From positions 1-43,060 of the forward strand of contig JAEUQO010000314.1 in assembly GCA_016789605.1 (NCBI GenBank): a stretch of DNA of 43,060 nt, in the 5' to 3' direction. The stretch is from Acidobacteriota bacterium (GTDB lineage Bacteria; Acidobacteriota; Blastocatellia; RBC074). How positions within the stretch are numbered: position 1 is the stretch's first letter; each line of letters opens with the position of its first letter. Below, one piece after another: positions 26,454 to 34,270 of the stretch. The notes below the pieces were generated by a model. It searched no databases. It was not told the origin of the DNA and saw only the letters and a list, made by a program, of their open reading frames with translations. The position numbers and the translations under genes were made by a program.

Positions 26454-27392
26454 TTATCGCCTCAGGCCCAGACGGCGCACTAGCTTCCCTGCCCGCATAC
26501 GCAACGTCGGCGGCGGCGGTTGCCAACGATATCCTTCTTCGACGCAAAACCGCTCGGCGATCAACGCATCGGCTTCCGCACTGCGCATCACAAACGGCGG
26601 ATGCTGCAGCGGTAATCGCACGCCGACCGTCGGCATATTGGCATACGGCCCATCACCAAATGTATGCGTTGCATCGTCACGAAAGCCCAGATTCGAAATC
26701 AGATTAACTTCGGGAAAGATGCGAAAGCCGCTGTTGATCCAACAGGCCAGCAACCACTGGTAATCCCACACGCCCGCGATTTGCTGATCGTAAACGCGCT
26801 GAAAAGTGTCTTTCCAATATTGGCAATGCACCGGATCAGGAAACATCTGTTCGAGCAAACGCGCTTCCAACACCGTCGGCCACAGTTTCATTTCGTAATC
26901 GTTCAACCGCCACGCACGCCGCCACGAAGCCCAGCCCCACGAACTGCCGAAATAGGAAAAGTGATAGTTCTGATAAGGCGTCTGCCATTTTCCCAGAAAG
27001 TTCAGCCCGCCGATCATCATCACGCGTTCATCGTCGCGATACCGCGCGAGCAACTCTTCGCAGTAAGGAAAAAAGGTCGGATGGGGCAAACAATCGTCTT
27101 CGAGAATGATGGCGTCTTCGACCTGTTCAAACACCCAGTTGATGCCGGTCAGAGGGCGCAAGCCGCACCCCAGATTGGTCTCGGCAAAATTGGTCAGCAC
27201 CTTGCATTCCCAGTCAACGTGTTCGATGACGGCGCGCGTTTGGGCGCACCTTTCGACGTCCTCTGGCCGATCCGGGCGCGGCCCGTCGGCAATGACCAAC
27301 AAGGTTTCGGGCCTGGCAGCGGCAATCGCCGCCAAGGTGCGCGCTGCCAAATCCGGGCGATTGAAGATAATCAGGGCAACAGGAGTTTTCAT
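26454..27392 (-). CDS. Glycosyltransferase, GT-A fold (GT2-like or GNT-I-like)
   Basis: 312 residues from ATG 27392. The N-terminus TPVALIIFNRPDLAARTLAAI is a nucleotide-binding Rossmann-like start. The metal-binding acidic motif is AIILEDDCLPHP (E98, D99, D100). SYFGSSWGWASWRRAW follows, characteristic of bacterial GT-A enzymes often annotated as hemolytic protein HlpA-like. No membrane segment, so probably a peripheral cytoplasmic enzyme. It lies 19 bp after the alcohol dehydrogenase gene and 8 bp before the next glycosyltransferase, so these are likely co-transcribed. Sugar specificity is unknown. Confidence 0.88.
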   Translation of the reverse strand: MKTPVALIIFNRPDLAARTLAAIAAARPETLLVIADGPRPDRPEDVERCAQTRAVIEHVDWECKVLTNFAETNLGCGLRPLTGINWVFEQVEDAIILEDDCLPHPTFFPYCEELLARYRDDERVMMIGGLNFLGKWQTPYQNYHFSYFGSSWGWASWRRAWRLNDYEMKLWPTVLEARLLEQMFPDPVHCQYWKDTFQRVYDQQIAGVWDYQWLLACWINSGFRIFPEVNLISNLGFRDDATHTFGDGPYANMPTVGVRLPLQHPPFVMRSAEADALIAERFCVEEGYRWQPPPPTLRMRAGKLVRRLGLRR

Positions 27393-27411
27393 GCTCAGTT
27401 CGTAAACGCGT

Positions 27412-28461
27412 TCAGGCGGCAAAGCGATCAATGATGGTGATGCCCGTTTCTGGCGATGTGGCGAGATTTGCCAGCGCAGCGCAGGCGTCATCCAGACTGA
27501 TGTGTCGCCCGATTAACCTGGCCAGCGGTAACGTTCCAGCAGTGAGCAAGTCCAGCATTTCGGGATAGGCGTGCGCTTGCATACCGTGACTGCCGTAGAT
27601 TTCCAGTTCGTGCGCAATCACTTTTCCCATCGGTAACGACGGATCGGCCTGATCTCCGGCCAGCAATCCGATCTGAACGTGTCGCCCACGACGCCTGAGC
27701 GAAAGCAGTGAATTGCGGCAAGCCTCCTGACTGCCAAACGCATCCACGGAAACATGCGCGCCGCCTGCAGTCAGTTCGCGAATCGCGTCTGGCACCTTGG
27801 CCAACACTGCCGCATTGATTGTGTGCCTTGCGCCCGCTTGTCGCGCGAGGGCCAGCTTTTCTTCCGCGACATCAACCGCAATCACCTTTGCGCCCAGTGC
27901 GTCAGCGATCATCACTGCCGAAAGCCCGACGCCGCCACAACCATACACGGCAATCCATTCCTCAGCGCGCAGCCTTGCTTGTGCGACAAGGCCGCGAAAC
28001 GCCGTCGCAAATCGGCAACCAAGCGCCGCTGCGGCGGCAAAATCCAGCGCTTCAGGTAACCGCACAAGATTGGTGTCGGCATACGGCAAGGCGACGTATT
28101 CGGCAAACGAGCCCTGGCCGGTGAATCCCGGTTGAAACTGTTTCTCGCATACCTGTTGGTCGCCGGCGAGACAATACACACAGCTTCCGCAACCGAGCAC
28201 AAACGGCGTCGTCACACGGTCGCCGATTTGCCAGCGGCGCACGGCAGAGCCGACGGCTGCAACCACGCCGGAAAATTCGTGTCCGGGAATGTGCGGCAGC
28301 GTTTGGATATCGGCATCGTGCCCTTGCCAACCGTGCCAGTCGCTGCGACACAGGCCCGTGGCTTTGACGGCAATCACAACGCCGTCCACAGGAACGACCG
28401 GGTCTGGCACTTCCGCCACACGCGGAAAGACGCCAAAAGCATCATAAAGAAGCGCTCGCAT
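27412..28461 (-). CDS. Zinc-dependent alcohol dehydrogenase (MDR superfamily)
   Basis: 349 residues from ATG 28461, with AAGGAAAT upstream. Medium-chain dehydrogenase/reductase: catalytic zinc site C38 in GLCRSDWHGW and H61-E62 in PGHEFSGVV, structural zinc lobe with C91, C94, C97 and C105, and NAD(P)-binding GCGGVGLSAVMIA. Oxidises or reduces an alcohol/aldehyde pair with NAD(P); the exact substrate cannot be read. It appears to be the first gene of the glycan cluster, so it may act on a sugar alcohol or nucleotide-sugar precursor, or be only a neighbour. The frame continues upstream to 28530 without support. Confidence 0.9.
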   Translation of the reverse strand: MRALLYDAFGVFPRVAEVPDPVVPVDGVVIAVKATGLCRSDWHGWQGHDADIQTLPHIPGHEFSGVVAAVGSAVRRWQIGDRVTTPFVLGCGSCVYCLAGDQQVCEKQFQPGFTGQGSFAEYVALPYADTNLVRLPEALDFAAAAALGCRFATAFRGLVAQARLRAEEWIAVYGCGGVGLSAVMIADALGAKVIAVDVAEEKLALARQAGARHTINAAVLAKVPDAIRELTAGGAHVSVDAFGSQEACRNSLLSLRRRGRHVQIGLLAGDQADPSLPMGKVIAHELEIYGSHGMQAHAYPEMLDLLTAGTLPLARLIGRHISLDDACAALANLATSPETGITIIDRFAA

Positions 28462-28529
28462 TAAAGAGATTTCCTTGTCAGTGATGAACTCGTTTGCTTG
28501 AGCTTCGATAGTACCTAAACCGGCTGACA

Positions 28530-28573
28530 AAAGAAAAAGGCGGCGCGAACTGAGTGTCAGTCCGCGCCGCCTT
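28530..28573 (-). terminator. Strong intrinsic terminator after the GH81 gene
   Basis: A 16-bp stem (28537-28552 with 28558-28573, core GGCGGCGCG/CGCGCCGCC, one wobble pair) with a 5-base loop. On the minus strand it is followed by TTTTTCTTTTG. It starts 25 bp past the GH81 stop codon and ends the apparent smORF-methyltransferase-GH81 operon. Confidence 0.92.
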
Positions 28574-28598
28574 GTTAAGGGGCCTTATTGCCAACCGC

Positions 28599-31500
28599 TT
28601 ACCGGCATCTGGTGTTGAGCAGCGCCAGCAAACTGGTCAAGGCTTGTAAGTCTCTCGCATTGCCGTTACGCGCAGCGCTTCTCGCATAATCCAGCAAGAC
28701 GCCCAGTGTCGCATTTGGCGTCAGCGTTGCGCCGCTGCCTAACACCACCGGCTGGAAGCTGAGTCCGTAACAACTCAACTTGCTGGCCAGAGCGGCCTGA
28801 TCCAATCCCGGCGCGACCAGCAAACTCAATTGCGCCGCGACATATTCGCGGTTGAATTTGTCCTGCGCCGAAGCGCCACCATCCAACGCCAACCGCATCC
28901 CATTCGTATTGCTGGTGCTGATTGTGGCATTCAGCCCACCACCCGCAATCGCCACCGTCCCCGCAGGCAAACGGTGCAAATTGCGCAGGTAATAATCCGG
29001 CGACACGAAACACACCGTCGAGCAGGTGTTCTTGGGTTGCGGGTCCACTTGCGTGGGATTGGCTTCGTACGGCGGTCTGACCCACGAGGCGCGATTGGTC
29101 AACGGCGACGCATCCTGCGACAGGTAGTACGGCTGCAACAGCACCGTGTTCGGATTCGACCCGCCATAGAATTGCACCGTCAGCGTGCCATTTGTCACTT
29201 CACTCGGATAAGGAGCGGTGTAACCAATCACACCGCCGACAAGCGCGCCGATAAACACGTTTCCGCGGCCAATCGGTCCGTTGAAAAGCCGGTCACCGGT
29301 GTATTCCGTCAGCTTGCTTTCGTACTGGAAGGCATTGCCGCTGGACAGCGGCGCGTTCTGCAACACTTCGACGCGATCCGGCGTGCCGTCCGAATTGAAG
29401 TCGTAAACAAAACGCACGGTCACGGTATTACCGGCCTTGGTGGGGTCTTGTTGCCAGCCAGGATACAGGGATTGATTCGTGTAAAGCGCGAACCGCGTAA
29501 CCTGCTGCAATGGATCGCTCGCCAGCTTGCCGCTGAACGTTGTCGTCCACGAACGAATATCTGACGCGGGCGGCGGTGCGATCGGTGTTTGCGTAATCGG
29601 TTGCGGCGCTGCGTTGGTTTGGTCTGACCGCACCGGAACTTGCACCAGATTGCCCGACAAAGCGGAAAGGTCCGTCGGGAAGCCTGTTTGTCCTTGCGGA
29701 AGCATCCACGTTCCTGGCGTAGTCGAAAGCACGCCGCCGCTGCGCAAATAGAGCCGACGTGAATCAGGCGTATAGGGCGTAACGCGGTCGACGTTGTCTG
29801 CACCGGCAGGCACTTTGCTGGCCATCGTTCCCGCTGGAACCAGCAGAGTCGTTTTGGCGCCGCTGGTTTTGTCGGTAAACGTTACCGTGATGTCATTGAC
29901 GCCGGGATTATACGCCGTATAGGTACGCTGACCGTTGTTGTTGAATACCGCATAGCTGGTCGTGTCAGCCACCACGCCAAAGTCAATTTGCCCGAGCGAA
30001 CTCAACGTATAGGCCCAGTGTTTGGCGTGCGCATTGGGCGCGCCCGGGAAAAAGTTGTGCGTCGTGTTGATGCGTTTGAGCGCGGGCGTCAATCCCACAT
30101 CGGTCAGATTCGTCCCGGTTGCCGGCATCTGGGCTTGTATCGCGGCGACGATGGTTTCATACGGCCCTTGCGGCGCGCCGCCGGAATCCAGCAAGTACTG
30201 CTTCCAGGTTTCTTTCAGCCAATTCTGGTTGCGCCCGAAAAACAGCATATATGCCGTCAGCGGGGTTTGCTGAATCGTGTATGCGCCGGCAATGCCGCCA
30301 AAGAAGGTGCTGCGGAAAACGCCGAACTGTTTGACGTTCGTGATCAGCGTTGTCTTCCACGGCTGCCCGTCCGGACCGGTGTAATGAACGAGCGCGTCAG
30401 GCCAGTTGCCGTTGTAAGGCGTTCCCGTGGAGTTCGCCAGATTGGCGTCTGAGTTGAACCAGTATTGCTGTGCCGAGAGTTCTTCTTCGGCAAACATATA
30501 CACGCCCATATCACGCAAATTGGTATCGCCCAGGATCTGGCCCAGCTCGATCATTCCGTAAGCAAAGTTCATCGCTTCGCTCACCGATTCCTGGTTTTGA
30601 CCGTCTTGTCCCGTGCCGTCAGCCCAGTTGTGACCATAGAAGGGGCTGAATTCGCGCAGGAAAGGATATTGCGTATCGTTGCGGTCATAGGTCGCCACAT
30701 CGCGCCGAATCTGGTCAATCAGCGGCATGTAGTTGGTCAGCCAGGTTTTGTCATAACGGCCAATCGCCGCTGCCGTACGCAAAAAGTAGCCGTAATGGAA
30801 ATGGTGATCGTTGAAGTTCTGGATCGAACCGAAGCCCTGCGGGAAGCCGAAGAGCGAATCGTATTGCGAGTTGTACCAGAAGAATTGCGCCGTATAGACG
30901 TCGGCCCACTGACCGACCATCTCCTTCAACGTTTGCAACATGTAATTGCGCATTTCCACCGCAACCTGTTGTTTGGTTTTGCCGAAGTCCGTGTCGGTCA
31001 CGGCCAGTTGCGGCGCACGCGACAACTGTTCCGCCACATTCATCATTTCATAAATGCCTGAAATGCCCTGAATGTAGCTGTTGGTCTGGACGTTGACATA
31101 GGTCCCCAGATTGCGCGCAAACGAACCGATGTTGGCAGGAATGTCTTTTCCGTCTTTATCTTTGCCGCCGGGCAGCACTGGCTCTTCGACAAAGAACCAT
31201 GTCTTCATCGTTTGGTAAACGTCATCTGCCGCCGCCTGTCCACTCACGAGCGGATTTTGCGCCGCTGAATTCATGCTCACGCCCGGCAAAAACGGCAACC
31301 CGCCCGGGTTTGTCAGTTCGCGCACGTGCGAAGCGCCTGCGTATGCGTAGTACTGTCCGATGACGCCGTTCCAAGTGTATTGCGGCGTATTGCTGCCACC
31401 GAGAATGTTTTTCTGGCTGTCGGCGATCATCGTTTTGCGATGGTGCGGAAAGACCAGTTGCAACGGCGTATTGCCCGAAAAGCCGTTGATCGGAAAGGCG

Positions 31501-32792
31501 GCGGTCGTCAATTGCAGCTTGCTGCGAATGAGCGCGTTCTTTTCGTCAAAACCGAGCGGCAAGGTTTGCCCATTGCTCAGCGTCACCGAAGTGTCAGAAC
31601 CGGCAACAGGCGGATAGTGCAACCGGGTGTCGGTAACTTTGACGGTGGCGTATTTGCCCAGGTCATCTTTGGCTGCGATCAAGGCCGCGACGTTGTTCGG
31701 ATCAATGTTGTGCGGCAATGACAGGACGGCTGCGCGTGTCGCGGCCGTGTTGGTGAACAGCGAAATGGGAACCCCATTCGAAGACTTCTGTTCTGACCAG
31801 CTTCCCTGATCAGCATAAATCACGTAAGACGCCGACGAACCAACCACCGGCAGACTCATAAACGGCACGTACGCGGTTGAAACCGTGATGCCCAACACGT
31901 TGCCGTTGTTGTACCAAACCGACATTGCGCCGCCTTCCGCCGGTTGGGGGTCGCCCGCCCAGACCTGGAATGCCGCAGTGCCCTGGGTACGTTCAAACCA
32001 GACAAAAGGGCTGCCCGCCGCCATCGTGATCGTCATTTCCCCTGGCGTATCGGCATAAGAAACCACCGTGCCCCAATCGGAATAGCTTTGGACTTTGACG
32101 TTTGACCAGGGCGCTTGCGTGCGCACGTCCGTCCCCAACGGATGCACGCCCGCAAGCCCCACGGTGACAACCGGGGACGGTTCCGCCACGTTGCCATAAC
32201 CGCCATAATTGTTTGAGGCATCAAAAACTTTTTGATCAGGAACTGATTTTCCGGTGTTCTGCACCGAAAACTTGTTAGGGCTCCACAACCGCAATCCCGC
32301 CGGATAGGTGCTCATACCGAGAATCTTATTGGCCGGAGAATCAGCGTAATCAATAAAGCTCATGGAAAACGGTTCGGCGATAAAGCCTCTTGAACGTCCG
32401 GCTTTGCCTTCGGCATCGCTGCGTCCAATCACCCAGCCAACCGTGTGTTGATCGTTGCTCCATTGCAACCCGATGCCCGTCCACCAATCGCTGGTTTGCA
32501 CCGGTCGTGTGCGCGAGGCATAAGCGATATCAAAAGGCTGATTCTCGATCTGTTGCGTGAGCGGGTTCGGATACTGCCCCGGCAAGCTGTAGGGCAAAAA
32601 GTTATAAGTCGCGCCCGTACCTTCTGAGCCTTGACCGGGCTGAATTTTGCTGGTGCCCTGCGCCGTGCTGACCGGTCCGGTGGTCGTGACCTTGGTGTCG
32701 TTTGGCTGTTGCGCCCACGCGGCAGGCACGATGCTGCCAACCAACAAAATGATTGCCAAAAATTGCGATATCAGTCTTCTCATCGGTTTCAT
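28599..32792 (-). CDS. Secreted GH81 endo-1,3-beta-glucanase with shared C-terminal domain
   Basis: 1,397 residues with signal peptide (MKPMRRLISQFLAIILLVGS, then IVPAAWAQ). Residues about 60-1,000 form the glycoside hydrolase 81 catalytic unit, which cleaves internal beta-1,3-glucan linkages by inversion. GH81 markers are FNDHHFHYGYFL (D662 and H666, conserved Asp-x3-His) and the catalytic motif NQESVSEA (E735, E739). FYGHNWADGTG precedes it. A beta-rich region with SWTTTFSGKL and DFNSDGTPDRVEV follows. Residues 1256-1397 match the C-terminal domain of the two giant FG-GAP proteins downstream in the window, including CxxxxC, SCYG and the final CR. It starts 29 bp after the methyltransferase gene. 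A target such as fungal or algal glucan is inference. Confidence 0.9.
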   Translation of the reverse strand: MKPMRRLISQFLAIILLVGSIVPAAWAQQPNDTKVTTTGPVSTAQGTSKIQPGQGSEGTGATYNFLPYSLPGQYPNPLTQQIENQPFDIAYASRTRPVQTSDWWTGIGLQWSNDQHTVGWVIGRSDAEGKAGRSRGFIAEPFSMSFIDYADSPANKILGMSTYPAGLRLWSPNKFSVQNTGKSVPDQKVFDASNNYGGYGNVAEPSPVVTVGLAGVHPLGTDVRTQAPWSNVKVQSYSDWGTVVSYADTPGEMTITMAAGSPFVWFERTQGTAAFQVWAGDPQPAEGGAMSVWYNNGNVLGITVSTAYVPFMSLPVVGSSASYVIYADQGSWSEQKSSNGVPISLFTNTAATRAAVLSLPHNIDPNNVAALIAAKDDLGKYATVKVTDTRLHYPPVAGSDTSVTLSNGQTLPLGFDEKNALIRSKLQLTTAAFPINGFSGNTPLQLVFPHHRKTMIADSQKNILGGSNTPQYTWNGVIGQYYAYAGASHVRELTNPGGLPFLPGVSMNSAAQNPLVSGQAAADDVYQTMKTWFFVEEPVLPGGKDKDGKDIPANIGSFARNLGTYVNVQTNSYIQGISGIYEMMNVAEQLSRAPQLAVTDTDFGKTKQQVAVEMRNYMLQTLKEMVGQWADVYTAQFFWYNSQYDSLFGFPQGFGSIQNFNDHHFHYGYFLRTAAAIGRYDKTWLTNYMPLIDQIRRDVATYDRNDTQYPFLREFSPFYGHNWADGTGQDGQNQESVSEAMNFAYGMIELGQILGDTNLRDMGVYMFAEEELSAQQYWFNSDANLANSTGTPYNGNWPDALVHYTGPDGQPWKTTLITNVKQFGVFRSTFFGGIAGAYTIQQTPLTAYMLFFGRNQNWLKETWKQYLLDSGGAPQGPYETIVAAIQAQMPATGTNLTDVGLTPALKRINTTHNFFPGAPNAHAKHWAYTLSSLGQIDFGVVADTTSYAVFNNNGQRTYTAYNPGVNDITVTFTDKTSGAKTTLLVPAGTMASKVPAGADNVDRVTPYTPDSRRLYLRSGGVLSTTPGTWMLPQGQTGFPTDLSALSGNLVQVPVRSDQTNAAPQPITQTPIAPPPASDIRSWTTTFSGKLASDPLQQVTRFALYTNQSLYPGWQQDPTKAGNTVTVRFVYDFNSDGTPDRVEVLQNAPLSSGNAFQYESKLTEYTGDRLFNGPIGRGNVFIGALVGGVIGYTAPYPSEVTNGTLTVQFYGGSNPNTVLLQPYYLSQDASPLTNRASWVRPPYEANPTQVDPQPKNTCSTVCFVSPDYYLRNLHRLPAGTVAIAGGGLNATISTSNTNGMRLALDGGASAQDKFNREYVAAQLSLLVAPGLDQAALASKLSCYGLSFQPVVLGSGATLTPNATLGVLLDYARSAARNGNARDLQALTSLLALLNTRCR

Positions 32793-32821
32793 TTCTTTAT
32801 TACAAGCCCCCTGTCAAATCT

Positions 32822-33670
32822 TTATCTCGCAGAAGCAATTTCCACTTCTGCCATCCTTTCACGCACCAGAGAACGACGTTCGAGCACAAGCTCTATTTGG
32901 TAAAACTTGAACGTATTTGCCTCAGCAGGCGTCGTTGCCGCCACGCGCTGATAGCGATCCAGCACATCGGCGACAAATGCCAGCCGTTCGCCTTCCGGCA
33001 AAAAGCGCGTCCACTCAACCAACGTGACGCGACAAAATGCGGTGAAGGCTTCACGCGATTTGAAATCCCAGGCTTCGTCTTTCACGCGCAAGCTGGTCGT
33101 GTCCAAGCCGCTTTGTTCAGCAAGAACGCGATACTGCGCCGGCGTGAAATGGCGATAGGGCTGTTGGAAATTCTGAAAGTAGCTGCTCCAACGCGCAGAC
33201 TTGCGAGTTTCTTCGATCACATCTTCAATGCACTGGCGTTCGCCTTCTGACACAAAGCGCAAGATCGCGCGACCGGCTGGTTTTAACGCCTGTGCGATCG
33301 CCCGCAGCGCCTGCTCCTGTTCCACCACCCAATGCAACGCATTGAACGAGACCACCAAATCGAATTCGTCGCGGTATGGCAAACTGCGCGCGTCAGCCAC
33401 CTCGAAACGCAAATTGGGATAGGCCGATGAAGCGAAATGACTTGCCGCAAAAGCGATCATCTCTTGCGAAGAGTCAGTTCCCAGCACCGTGCCGCCCGCC
33501 GCCTGAGCTGAAAGCCGCGCGGCAATTTTCGCCGTGATCTTTCCGTTGCCGCACCCAACATCCAAGATTCGCTCCTGACCGCTGAGCGTCAGCAAGGAAA
33601 GTTGCTCTTCCGCCATCGCCTCTTGCAACCCCGATATCTCAGCGTATCCAACTGCGTTCCATTCCGTCAT
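32822..33670 (-). CDS. Class I SAM-dependent methyltransferase (Tam-like)
   Basis: 282 residues from ATG 33670 with GGAGGGAG upstream. SAM-binding motif I is ILDVGCGNGKITAKIA (D37 to G43), then TVLGTDSSQEMIAFA, EVADARSLPY and FDLVVSFNALHWV (post-motif and motif II). The HWV segment and overall layout resemble trans-aconitate 2-methyltransferase-type enzymes, but the C-terminal half differs and the substrate is unknown. It lies between a 73-residue ORF (27-bp gap) and the GH81 gene (29-bp gap). The arrangement suggests one transcript and raises the possibility that it modifies a product of this operon. Confidence 0.88.
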   Translation of the reverse strand: MTEWNAVGYAEISGLQEAMAEEQLSLLTLSGQERILDVGCGNGKITAKIAARLSAQAAGGTVLGTDSSQEMIAFAASHFASSAYPNLRFEVADARSLPYRDEFDLVVSFNALHWVVEQEQALRAIAQALKPAGRAILRFVSEGERQCIEDVIEETRKSARWSSYFQNFQQPYRHFTPAQYRVLAEQSGLDTTSLRVKDEAWDFKSREAFTAFCRVTLVEWTRFLPEGERLAFVADVLDRYQRVAATTPAEANTFKFYQIELVLERRSLVRERMAEVEIASAR

Positions 33671-33697
33671 TTCTCCCTCCGAAACCTGAGTCGCCGA

Positions 33698-33919
33698 TTA
33701 ACAGTACCGTTGCGTTACAACCTTGCCAGACTCGCTCCGTTGTCTAACCGGATCGGCAACCTCTGGCAGCTTATTGGTCGCCAGCGGATCGGCATCAGCG
33801 TCTGCCGTCTGCTCTGGCATCTGACGCGTTCGCCCCGCCTGGGCCTTGCTACCGATACGGACAGCCACAACTTCTATTTCCGTAGTTGCAAATGGATCAT
33901 TCGCCATTTCGTTTTCCAT
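33698..33919 (-). CDS. Small hypothetical protein, 73 residues, first gene of the GH81 operon
   Basis: ATG 33919 follows AGGAGG with a 5-base spacer, one of the best ribosome binding sites in the window; an adjacent GTG is too close to that site. The product begins MENEMANDPFATTEIEV, has an acidic middle (DADADPLATNKL), no hydrophobic segment, and ends KVVTQRYC with a C-terminal Cys. It reads as a leader-like acidic peptide with a basic, Cys-ended tail. Directly upstream of a SAM methyltransferase, it could be a modified-peptide precursor or simply a small cytoplasmic protein. No family recognised. The 66-bp repeat ends 75 bp upstream of the start. Confidence 0.55.
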   Translation of the reverse strand: MENEMANDPFATTEIEVVAVRIGSKAQAGRTRQMPEQTADADADPLATNKLPEVADPVRQRSESGKVVTQRYC

Positions 33920-33993
33920 CACATCCTCCTGGCTTCACGTTACGCGCTCTGTACGTTTCTGACGCTGATATATTCGATGAAAATGCCACTGAC

Positions 33994-34059
33994 GGGTATT
34001 GGTGACATCACCCAATTTGATATGGGTGGGACTACCCATTTTTCGTGGGTGGCAATACG
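33994..34059 (-). repeat. 66-bp conserved intergenic element, copy 1
   Basis: From GGGTATTGGTGACATCACCC to TGGGTGGCAATACG on the plus strand; 64 of 66 bases match copy 2 at 39206-39271. It contains several inverted repeats: ATTGGTGA/TCACCCAAT-like, TGGGT-x6-ACCCA, and ACCCA-x7-TGGGT. Position relative to the smORF start (75 bp) suggests a promoter or operator on the minus strand. An AT-rich GAATATATC, on the minus strand, lies between it and the start and could be a -10 region. Confidence 0.75.
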
Positions 34060-34157
34060 CAGATGTGACGGGATGAAGTTGACGTAAAAAGGCTGGGAGC
34101 GGCTGTGAGCCATTGTGTGTTACGCCCAAACACGCACACACGCTTGCTTGCCAAAAC

Positions 34158-34181
34158 GCCCGCTGACGGTTGCCAGCGGGC
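34158..34181 (-). terminator. Intrinsic terminator after the first giant FG-GAP gene
   Basis: GCCCGCTG (34158-34165) pairs with CAGCGGGC (34174-34181) around an 8-base loop. On the minus strand it is followed by GTTTTGG. It lies 89 bp past the stop of the 34271-38686 gene. Stem is GC-rich, T run short. Confidence 0.75.
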
Positions 34182-34270
34182 ATTCTGGGTTGAGTTGACC
34201 TGCCACAGTTTCCCGTTACCTTCCCCACGAAGTCCGTTGAAAACTGTAGCAAGCCAAACCGGGTTTCAGG

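Noticed and set aside
33935..34252. 105-codon minus-strand frame across the 66-bp element
   Set aside because: Runs through a repeat and a terminator; composition not protein-like. The duplicated DNA is better read as regulatory.
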